64,000 bases of DNA from Tunturibacter psychrotolerans (lineage in GTDB: Bacteria > Acidobacteriota > Terriglobia > Terriglobales > Acidobacteriaceae). Below, piece by piece: positions 57,516 to 64,000 of this stretch. The stretch lies in the NCBI RefSeq assembly GCF_040359615.1, contig NZ_CP132942.1:868001-932000 (forward strand), in the 5' to 3' direction. Position 1 is the first letter of the stretch, and every line of letters starts with the position of its first letter. A model generated the notes under the pieces. That model searched no databases. It was not told the origin of the DNA and worked only from the letters and a program-made list of their open reading frames with translations. A program made the translations under genes and the position numbers.

Positions 57516-57770
57516 TTAGACGTTTTCTGAGGGAAAAAGATTCGGCGGAGCTGCGCGAAGTGGCTCTCCTTTGATGCCATTTTGATGGCGGGGACAGCGG
57601 CGCAAGTGAATGTCTTTACCGGCAGAGCCGTAATCATGGTGGCAGTGGCTACAACGTAAATGGTAGATGATTTGGCCGGGGAAGGACTCTGACGGAAATC
57701 CGGTTCGTGAGATGACGATTTGGCCGTGTTTGTTCCTGTATCCGGGGGTGGTGCTCTGAAAAGTGGTCAT
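57516..57770 (-). CDS. Small zinc-finger protein of unknown function
   Basis: The 84-residue protein has the pattern GYRNKHGQIVISRTGFPS, then LRCSHCHHDYGSAGKDIHLRRCPRHQ, a short metal-binding finger (C-x2-C and C-x-x-H). Similar small proteins occur in several phyla, with no known role. The ATG at 57770 fits the conserved part; the frame extends 28 residues further. It lies between the flippase gene and rpoD. Confidence 0.75.
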   Translation of the reverse strand: MTTFQSTTPGYRNKHGQIVISRTGFPSESFPGQIIYHLRCSHCHHDYGSAGKDIHLRRCPRHQNGIKGEPLRAAPPNLFPSENV

Positions 57771-57843
57771 CTTGTCGGGTGGGAGAATAAATCGCGCAGT
57801 TTGTTTGACTTGCCAACGATGTTGCTGGTCGTGACCGATACAC

Positions 57844-59244
57844 CTAGCTTTCAAAACCAGGTTTTGAGCGGCGAATTCGCGCCAAGAGGGAGGCGGGGCG
57901 GAGTGACGGTGGGTAGTGGAACATACTCGCCAGGAAGTCCGGCAGGGTGTCGTGAGCGATGCGCAGGCAGGCCGGAACGACGTAAAGGTTCATCACGATC
58001 TCGTTAATCAGAAGGGATGCGGCCGCCCCGTAGAGGCCGTAAGCTCGCGCGAGGACATAGCAAAGGCCGCACGCGACGCTTGTACCGAGAATGTAGTAGG
58101 TGGCAAGGCGCTGGTGCTGGTTGGTGGAGGTCATCAATGTGCCGCAGGTGGACCACAGAGCGTAGAGGACGACAACGGTCAGAAGAATGGTCAGGAGGGG
58201 ACGACTCGGGGGCACGTGGCCACCGGTCCAATGCACGAGGAACCACGGGCCGAAACTCAGCATGACGAGAACCACGACGAGGGCGACGAGAAGGGCTAAC
58301 TGGCAGGCGCGGCGGAGGAGAATGCGAGTGAGTTCGTAGTTTCCTGCTCCGAAGGCGATCGACATCTCCGGTTCGAAGGTGTTGTTGACCATCTGGACCA
58401 TCTGGATTGCAACGCGGGAGACGGTGCGGGCGGTGCTGAAGATGACGACCTCAGTGGGTCCGAGAGCATATCCGACTGCGAGCAGACTGCCTTGAAGACT
58501 GAGTGCATTGCCGAGGGGAAATCCCATATAGGCGAAGGCGGGGCGCGCAAGCTTGCGAATCTCAGCGATGCTCGCGTGCTGCCATCCGTATTCGATCCAG
58601 GGGATGTCGCGGCGAACAAGGATGCAGAAAAAAATGGTGATGGCCACGTTGACCGTGGCAAAGACCAGCGCCGTCGTTCGTGCGCCTGCGCCTAGAATGA
58701 CGGCGCCGATCATGCAGCCAAAGGCGAACAGGGAGAACATGTTCTTGAGGAAGGTACCGTAGGGATAGCGGCCAATGGCTCGGTAGGCCGACTGCAGTAG
58801 TTGCTCGAGCTGGCCTAGCAGGACGGAGACGCCGAGGTAGAAGATGATCCACTTGGTATCGGATTCGCCCAAGGTGGTTAGCCGGAGGAGGTGGGAGGCT
58901 GGAAGATAGTAGAGCGTTCCGGAGAGCAGGATGATGGTTGCGGTGCAGATGATGGCAATCAACCACCAGCAGCTCTGGAAGACGCGGAGCGCGGCGGCGC
59001 GGTCATCGCGGGCGACCAGCATGGTCATTTCGTTGCCTGCGACGGAGCCGAAGCCTACGTTGCTGAAGCTGAGATAGGCGGGAATGGAGTTGACGATCAT
59101 CCATTCGCCGTAGAGAGGGACGCTCCAAAAGTGGAGGAAGACTGGGATCTGCACGAACTGAATGACTGTGGACGAGAGTTTCCCAATCCAGTTGGTCAGG
59201 AAGCCGAGCATCAGTCTTCGCTTTGTGGAGACGTCCATAGTCAT
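57844..59244 (-). CDS. Wzx-like polysaccharide flippase
   Basis: The 466-residue protein has about 12 to 14 helices and MOP-superfamily features: GFLTNWIGKLSSTVIQFVQIPVFL at the N-terminus and FSNVGFGSVAGNEMTMLVARDDRAAALRVFQ after it. Members move lipid-linked oligosaccharides across the inner membrane. It is positioned between dnaG and rpoD, an unusual place. No other polysaccharide genes are adjacent. Confidence 0.88.
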   Translation of the reverse strand: MTMDVSTKRRLMLGFLTNWIGKLSSTVIQFVQIPVFLHFWSVPLYGEWMIVNSIPAYLSFSNVGFGSVAGNEMTMLVARDDRAAALRVFQSCWWLIAIICTATIILLSGTLYYLPASHLLRLTTLGESDTKWIIFYLGVSVLLGQLEQLLQSAYRAIGRYPYGTFLKNMFSLFAFGCMIGAVILGAGARTTALVFATVNVAITIFFCILVRRDIPWIEYGWQHASIAEIRKLARPAFAYMGFPLGNALSLQGSLLAVGYALGPTEVVIFSTARTVSRVAIQMVQMVNNTFEPEMSIAFGAGNYELTRILLRRACQLALLVALVVVLVMLSFGPWFLVHWTGGHVPPSRPLLTILLTVVVLYALWSTCGTLMTSTNQHQRLATYYILGTSVACGLCYVLARAYGLYGAAASLLINEIVMNLYVVPACLRIAHDTLPDFLASMFHYPPSLRPASLLARIRRSKPGFES

Positions 59245-59319
59245 AGCTGATGTTTATTTTCTTAGATACAGAGCAAGTCTACTTTCTTATAACCCTTTGG
59301 TCAGGCAGGAGTTCCACAA

Positions 59320-59335
59320 ATCGACCTAGGTCGAT
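59320..59335. other. 16-bp perfect palindrome across the dnaG stop
   Basis: ATCGACCTAGGTCGAT is a perfect palindrome that spans the last codons and stop of dnaG. With no loop it is more like a protein-binding site than a hairpin. Confidence 0.35.
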
Positions 59336-61128
59336 TGTTCGCGAAGTTTTCGAGCCGTCTGACGTTGTTCTTCGGTGAGGGTGGTCAGCATTTCATGGTC
59401 GCCTCGACGAGCCGCTTCGTTCATTAGGCTGCGAAGCTCGCGCTGGCGGCGTTCGAGCTGACGATACCTGAGAGTTTCGAGTGCATTTTTTACGCGCTCA
59501 GTCATGGATTGCGCGTTGGAGGAGGCTGTGTCGGGGTCTTCTGTGTCCTGAAGGGTGCGCGCTAAGAGAATTCGGCTGGCTTGGTCGGGCGCTGCGTCGA
59601 GCGGATTGGGCGGAGCCGGGGCGCTAGCGAGAGACTCGAGCAGCGTGGCGGCGGGGAGACTGTCATACCACTCCGGATGCTGTACGAGTTGCTCGGCGGC
59701 CAGGGTGCGGGCGGGGTCGGTTTCGGGCAACACAAGGGCGCGGATGAGGACACGTTCGGTTTCGCTGGCGGGGTCGTGGGTGTGGGAGCGAACGCTTTCA
59801 ATGCGCTGGGCGGCGGCTTGTTTGAGCTCTTGACGGAGCATGGCGGAGTCGATGGCTAGTTTTTGTGCGGCGTCGGCGGCGAATTCGTCACGCTGAATGC
59901 GGTTGGGCATGCGGCGAATGTGGGGGAGGAGGAAGTTGAGAGCTTTGACCTTCGCGTCGGAGGTGCGGCCGGGGAACTGTTCGCGGGCGCGGTCGATGAG
60001 GTAGTCGGAGTGGCGTTTGGCGTTGCGCAGAGCTGCCATGTACTGCTGGACGCCTTGCTCGCGGATGTAGCGGTCAGGGTCGAGTCCGCCTTCGAGAGTG
60101 ACGATCTTTACTTCGAAGTCCTCTTCGGTGAGGAGGGCGATGGATTTTTCTGTCGCGGTGGTGCCGGCAGTGTCGGGGTCGAAGTTGACGATGACACGTT
60201 TGGTGAAGCGGCTGAGGAGACGGATTTGCATCTCGGTGAAGGCAGTGCCGGAGGTGGCGAGGACGCCTTTGATTCCAGCCATGTAGACGGAGATGCAGTC
60301 CATCTGGCCTTCGACGAGTAGCGCAAAGCCGAGGGCGCGGATGTCGGCTTTCGCTTTGTCTAGGTTGAAAAGGACTTGGCCTTTACTGTAGAGCGCGGTT
60401 TCGGGAGAGTTGAGGTACTTCGCGATGGGGCGGCCCTTTTCGTCTTCAGCGTCGAGGGCTCGTGCGGTGAAGGCGATGGTTTTGCCTTGTTCATTGGCGA
60501 TGGGGAAGGTGATGCGTTTGCGGAAGCGGGCGTAGAGTTGGCCTTGTCCGCCGTCGCTTTGTTCTTTTGCGCTGAAGAGTCCGCTGGTGCGGAGGACTTC
60601 GTCTGGGAAGTGTTTGGCCAGTTGCTCGCGCATGTGGTTGAAGTCGTCGGGGGCGTAGCCGATGCGGAACTTTGCGATGGTGTCGGCGGTGACGCCGCGG
60701 CCAGTGAGGTATTCGCGGGCGCGGGCGGCTTCAGGGGCTTTGAGTGCGGCTTCGAAGTACTGCGTGGCGGCTTCGTGGATGTCGATGAGCTGGCGGCGAG
60801 TGCCGGCTTCGCGGGCCTCTTCGGGAGAGCTGAATTCGCGCTTGGGGAGAGGGATTCCGCACCTGGTGGCTACGACACGGATGGCCTCGGGAAAGCTGAT
60901 GTTTTCAAGCTTCATGACGAAGGTGAAGACGTCACCTTTCTCGTGGCAGCCGAAGCAGTAGAAGTAGTTGTGCGTGGCGTTGACGGAGAAAGAGCCTGTC
61001 TTTTCTTTGTGAAAGGGGCAGAGGCCGGTGTAGTTCTGGGCGCCGGATTTGCGCAGCTTGATGTAGTCGCCAATGATGCGGACGATGTCTGCCTGCTGCT
61101 TTACGGTTTGTGCAAAGTTGTCGGACAT
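59326..61128 (-). CDS. dnaG: DNA primase DnaG
   Basis: DnaG makes RNA primers for replication. The 600-residue protein has the CHC2 zinc site (Cys37, His40, Cys58, Cys61 in CPFHKEKTG...YCFGCHEKG), the TOPRIM domain (LVEGQMDCISVYMAGIKGVLATSGTA and VNFDPDTAG), and a helical C-terminal domain that binds the replicative helicase. The ATG at 61128 is directly followed by the conserved start. It heads the dnaG to rpoD run on the minus strand. Confidence 0.96.
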   Translation of the reverse strand: MSDNFAQTVKQQADIVRIIGDYIKLRKSGAQNYTGLCPFHKEKTGSFSVNATHNYFYCFGCHEKGDVFTFVMKLENISFPEAIRVVATRCGIPLPKREFSSPEEAREAGTRRQLIDIHEAATQYFEAALKAPEAARAREYLTGRGVTADTIAKFRIGYAPDDFNHMREQLAKHFPDEVLRTSGLFSAKEQSDGGQGQLYARFRKRITFPIANEQGKTIAFTARALDAEDEKGRPIAKYLNSPETALYSKGQVLFNLDKAKADIRALGFALLVEGQMDCISVYMAGIKGVLATSGTAFTEMQIRLLSRFTKRVIVNFDPDTAGTTATEKSIALLTEEDFEVKIVTLEGGLDPDRYIREQGVQQYMAALRNAKRHSDYLIDRAREQFPGRTSDAKVKALNFLLPHIRRMPNRIQRDEFAADAAQKLAIDSAMLRQELKQAAAQRIESVRSHTHDPASETERVLIRALVLPETDPARTLAAEQLVQHPEWYDSLPAATLLESLASAPAPPNPLDAAPDQASRILLARTLQDTEDPDTASSNAQSMTERVKNALETLRYRQLERRQRELRSLMNEAARRGDHEMLTTLTEEQRQTARKLREQST

Positions 61129-61199
61129 GGTGTTGCGCGGCGTTCAATCGGAGGTTATGGGAGGTGATGGAGTTTTTAATTGCCTGAATATGAGTTTAG

Positions 61200-61402
61200 A
61201 CGGAGAATTTTTTTTGGTCGTGGTGCGGATCGTGGCTGTGAGGTATTTGCTGGAGTTTTTGAGTGGTGTTTTGAGAAATATGAGTTTCTGGTGATGGTTT
61301 TTTGATGGTGAGAACGTGGTGGTTTGCATGGTAAACGTGGTGAAGAAGACGTGAGATTTTCGCAGCAAAAAAATACGCCACGAATTTTAACTTTATTTTT
61401 GG
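61200..61402 (-). repeat. AT-rich CACCACG-cluster repeat, copy B
   Basis: Read on the minus strand, it begins with CCAAAAATAAAGTT, then CGTGGCGTATTTTT, then spaced CACCACG motifs, as in copy A at 41265-41452. It lies directly upstream of dnaG. Together with the flanking DNA to 61872 there is no supported gene. Confidence 0.7.
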
Positions 61403-61573
61403 TCTGACCAACATAGTCGGACCAAGAGAGCTTGAGACGAGAGAGCAGTCGTCTGATCGAGAGGCAGGCGAGATGCAGCGAGGTCGAACGTACCTTAGGA
61501 TGAAAGTTGTGGCAGATTGATCCTGTGAGCAAGGCGGGTGCGGGGGAGTGATTTTGGAGAGATAGGTGGAAAT

Positions 61574-61642
61574 GCAAATCCTCTGCGGGATGACAGCCAA
61601 GATGCAGCGGCGAACAGCAGATCCCCTTCGGGGATGACAACC
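61574..61642. repeat. Two copies of a GATCC-CGGGATGACA repeat unit
   Basis: GCAAATCCTCTGCGGGATGACA (61574) and GCAGATCCCCTTCGGGGATGACA (61617) are near-identical units in direct orientation. Their complements resemble the 'GTCATCCCGAAGGGGATCTGC' intergenic family I recall from acidobacterial genomes; that link is memory, not a search. Confidence 0.55.
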
Positions 61643-61872
61643 AGAAAGACAAAGGCTGAGGTTCGATTGAGGATGATTTCTGCGCCTCTCGTACAACCAT
61701 CGAGGGATATCTGCTCATTCTGGCAGGAGCTTACCGTACATCGTGCGGAACTTCTGTTGAGGGATTGTGTCTGTACGGTGGGAAGAGAGTGAATAGTCGT
61801 TGAGATCGTGGGCTATTCAACAACCTATGTGCTGCGGCGACGACGCCGTGAGGCCAACCAAAGGATGGATGT

Positions 61873-62847
61873 ATGGGATTGACGAATTTAGCTCGTAAGT
61901 TTGTAGTGGGTGCGGCTCTTGCGCTTTTGCCGGCCGCTTCTTTTGCCGGTGTGTTCATTTCGGTCGGTATTGCACCTCCGGTATTGCCGGTTTATACGCA
62001 GCCGATCTGCCCGGGTGATGGGTATCTGTGGAATCCCGGCTATTGGGCTTACGGTCCTGAGGGTTATTACTGGATTCCGGGTGTGTGGGTTAGGCCCCCG
62101 CAGGTTGGTCTGCTGTGGACGCCCGGCTATTGGGGATGGGGTGGTAGCGCTTATCTCTTTCACGCGGGTTATTGGGGGCCGCACGTTGGCTTCTATGGTG
62201 GTGTGAACTATGGGTTCGGCTACGGCGGCGTTGGTTTTGGCGGCGGGCGCTGGGAGGGCGGGCACTTTGCGTATAACACCGCGGTCGTTAACGTGAATCG
62301 GACCGTGATCCACAACACATACATCGACAACACTGTGATCAACCACACGACGGTTTATAGCCGTACAAGCTTCAACGGCGGGACCGGCGGCATCCAGGCT
62401 CGTCCGAATGCCCAGGAGGCTTCGTTCGCGAGAGAGAACCATATCGCGCCGACCGCTGAGCAGCAGAACCATGTACAGATGGCGCATGCGGACCGCAGCA
62501 ACTTTGCATCGGTCAACGGCGGCCATCCGCAGTACGCGGCCTACTCTCGTCCTGGGGTGCGGGCTGACAACCAGCAGCAGCGCGTTGCCCAGGGGGTTCG
62601 CTCAGGTCAGATGACGGCGGGTGAGACTCGCAACGTTGAGAACCGCGAGGCGAGTATCAATCACCAGGTTGCGAACGACCGGGCAGCCAACGGCGGGCAT
62701 TTGACGGCGCAGGAGCATCAGCAGATCAACCAACGGCAGGACAACGTCAGCAGGTCGATCAATAACGACAAGCACAACGCCAACACGCAGGAACATCCGC
62801 ATGCGGAAGAGCATGGCGGCGGCGGCGGTCACGAACCGAAGAGGTAG
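61873..62847 (+). CDS. YxWxPGYW-repeat exported protein
   Basis: The 324-residue product has a signal peptide (cleavage near PAASFAG) and a YxWxPGYW repeat domain: YLWNPGYWAYGPEGYYWIPGVW and LLWTPGYWGWGG. The C-terminal half is Asn/Gln/His-rich (TAEQQNHVQMAHADRSN, HPHAEEHGGGGGHE) and probably disordered. Such proteins are common in this phylum and in proteobacteria; function is unknown, perhaps envelope stress. An AAGGA site precedes the ATG. Confidence 0.82.
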   Translation: MGLTNLARKFVVGAALALLPAASFAGVFISVGIAPPVLPVYTQPICPGDGYLWNPGYWAYGPEGYYWIPGVWVRPPQVGLLWTPGYWGWGGSAYLFHAGYWGPHVGFYGGVNYGFGYGGVGFGGGRWEGGHFAYNTAVVNVNRTVIHNTYIDNTVINHTTVYSRTSFNGGTGGIQARPNAQEASFARENHIAPTAEQQNHVQMAHADRSNFASVNGGHPQYAAYSRPGVRADNQQQRVAQGVRSGQMTAGETRNVENREASINHQVANDRAANGGHLTAQEHQQINQRQDNVSRSINNDKHNANTQEHPHAEEHGGGGGHEPKR

Positions 62848-62865
62848 TTGCTGAGGAGAAATACA

Positions 62866-62899
62866 GCGGCCGGCGGATGTCTTCGCCGGCCGCTTTTTT
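62866..62899 (+). terminator. Intrinsic terminator of the YxWxPGYW gene
   Basis: GCGGCCGGCG and CGCCGGCCGC pair perfectly around an eight-base loop and are followed by six T, 19 bases after the stop. Confidence 0.92.
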
Positions 62900-62919
62900 A
62901 TGCGCCTAAAATTGTAGGG

Positions 62920-63675
62920 ATGGGAAGCGAAGAGCTGAATCGGGTGGTGGTGGTGCTGGTGCGTGCGCGGAACCCGAATAACATCGGCGCGGTGGCGCGG
63001 GCGATGCATGATTTTGGATTTCGGCATCTGCGGATTGTGAATGAGTATGCGGTGCCGTTCGAGACGGCGCGGTCGGCGGTGGATGCTTCGGAGGTGCTGG
63101 CCGGGGCGGCGGTGTTTGCCAGTGTTGCGGAGGCAGTTGCAGATTGCACGCTGGTGGTGGGGACGACTGCGGTGGGCGAGCGGGCGCTGCAGCACCCTGT
63201 GTATGCGTTGGCTGAGGCGGGGGAGAAGATCGGCGCGGAACTGGGGGGTGAAGGGAGAGTTGCGCTGCTGTTTGGCTCGGAGAAGACCGGGCTTAGTAAT
63301 GATGAGCTGAGCTACTGCCATTGGTTGTTGACGATTCCGATGGAGAAGCATGAGGAGGTTCGGCACCCTTCGATGAATCTTGGGCAGGCCGTGGCGGTTT
63401 GTTTGTATGAGCTGGTGCGGGGGGAGAGTTCGGTTGTTGCGGGTGGGGTTGGTGTTCCGGCTAGTGCCGGTGAGGTGGAGCGGCTGACGGTGTTGTTGAC
63501 CGAGATGTTGGAGAAGACCGGATATACGAAGCGGCATCCTGCTAACTGCGATGAGGCACAGATTCGCCGGCTGGTTTTGCGGATGAGTGTGTCGGCAGGG
63601 GATGCTCCGGTTTGGATGGGGATCTTGCGGCAAGTGTTGTGGAAGGTGCGGGAGGGATCTTCTGATTCGGAGTGA
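62920..63675 (+). CDS. TrmJ-like SPOUT RNA methyltransferase
   Basis: The 251-residue enzyme has the SPOUT/TrmH fold: VVLVRARNPNNIGAVARAMHDFGF, ALLFGSEKTGLSNDEL and IPMEKHEEVRHPSMNLGQAVAVCLYEL, matching TrmJ, which 2'-O-methylates position 32 of tRNA. I chose the ATG at 62920 since the upstream frame runs through the terminator. The C-terminal extension (about 170-251) is typical of TrmJ. Confidence 0.92.
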   Translation: MGSEELNRVVVVLVRARNPNNIGAVARAMHDFGFRHLRIVNEYAVPFETARSAVDASEVLAGAAVFASVAEAVADCTLVVGTTAVGERALQHPVYALAEAGEKIGAELGGEGRVALLFGSEKTGLSNDELSYCHWLLTIPMEKHEEVRHPSMNLGQAVAVCLYELVRGESSVVAGGVGVPASAGEVERLTVLLTEMLEKTGYTKRHPANCDEAQIRRLVLRMSVSAGDAPVWMGILRQVLWKVREGSSDSE

Positions 63676-63909
63676 GGCTGCTGTTTCGGTGTTTTGTGAT
63701 AAGCCCTGACGTGCAATGGACATCAATGAGCGCGTTGGCCTGTTAGCGCCAAATCGAAGTCGGAATTTGTTAACACAAGCCGACTTATCGTTAGTGATTC
63801 TCACAGCTTCCGAAAACCCCGTTTCCCGGGAACTGGGGATTAGTTTGCATTGGTCATTCGAGCGCCTTGATCAGGCCGATCTGGGTGGCCACTTTCTTTG
63901 GAGGGCAGT
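63676..63909. other. Intergenic region, nothing supported
   Basis: No ribosome site or recognised motif is visible between the TrmJ-like gene and the partial minus-strand gene. Confidence 0.35.
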
Positions 63910-64000
63910 TTAGTTCACGCGGTGGAAGGTCCGGCTCCAGCGGGTCTCGTCAAAGAAATGGAGCACGGTGTGGAGCGTGGAACTGGCTCTTTCTGACGCG
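63910..64000 (-). CDS. 3' end of an unidentified gene
   Basis: The last 29 residues of a minus-strand frame entering from beyond the window read ...HFFDETRWSRTFHRVN and stop. It is coding-like and in the right direction to converge on the TrmJ-like gene, but too short to name. Confidence 0.4.
   Translation of the reverse strand, partial: ASERASSTLHTVLHFFDETRWSRTFHRVN

Noticed and set aside
61176..61718. Minus-strand frames upstream of dnaG
   Set aside because: They read through repeats; His/Ser/Pro-rich products reflect the CACCACG motif, not a protein.
63716..63913. 65-codon plus-strand frame
   Set aside because: Overlaps the more convincing 3' end of a minus-strand gene and has no ribosome site.

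Overview
The window looks like chromosome of a soil heterotroph of the phylum Acidobacteriota, probably class Terriglobia (Granulicella/Edaphobacter/Terriglobus-like). This is inference from recognised protein styles, not a database match: an ATP-dependent ligase of archaeal type, a glycine/tyrosine-rich FecR-domain protein, a YxWxPGYW repeat protein, several plant-glycan glycosidases, and characteristic intergenic repeats. The DNA is GC-rich, genes are dense and lie on both strands, and most intergenic gaps are short. I saw no rRNA, tRNA, CRISPR array, prophage or transposase, so this is mainly ordinary chromosome rather than an island.

Layout. 1-8.3 kb: 3' part of a DNA ligase, a membrane protein, then a glycan block (Tat-exported GH127, aldo/keto reductase, GH35 beta-galactosidase) facing a minus-strand outer-membrane barrel protein. 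10.5-22 kb: an EmrB-type efflux pump divergent from a PaiB-like flavin protein, an M1 peptidase, a coiled-coil zinc-ribbon protein with a HAD nucleotidase, a YcbB-type L,D-transpeptidase and MutY. 21.8-32.5 kb: a cupin-HTH regulator divergent from an Fn3 lipoprotein, a fumarylacetoacetase-fold hydrolase, transaldolase, a diguanylate cyclase, a FecR-domain protein and hslVU. 32.7-41 kb: a CDF metal exporter, an HGSNAT-type acyltransferase, OsmC, an M28 peptidase divergent from a GH27 alpha-galactosidase, a CPBP protease and RuvB. 41.4-54 kb: a GDPD protein with permuted motif order, glycosyltransferases, MurQ, an alcohol dehydrogenase, a methyltransferase and a run of small unknown exported or cysteine-rich proteins. 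54-64 kb: a secreted protein with two TonB-C-like units, then dnaG, a Wzx-like flippase, a small zinc-finger protein and rpoD on the minus strand, a YxWxPGYW protein and a TrmJ-like methyltransferase.

The GH127/GH35/GH27 enzymes and the barrel protein fit uptake and breakdown of arabinose- and galactose-bearing plant glycans. The GT-C-type proteins, the dolichyl-phosphate-mannose-synthase-like GT2 and the flippase fit envelope glycan assembly. MurQ and the L,D-transpeptidase fit peptidoglycan remodelling and recovery.

Non-coding structure stands out most. A ~121 bp terminal-inverted-repeat element occurs twice in opposite orientation (32.6 and 41.1 kb). An AT-rich CACCACG-cluster repeat occurs twice (41.3 and 61.3 kb). 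Strand composition appears to flip near 12 kb and 41 kb independently of gene direction. I did not find a clearly new multi-gene system; the strongest leads are the repeat families, the permuted GDPD, and the interrupted dnaG-rpoD unit.
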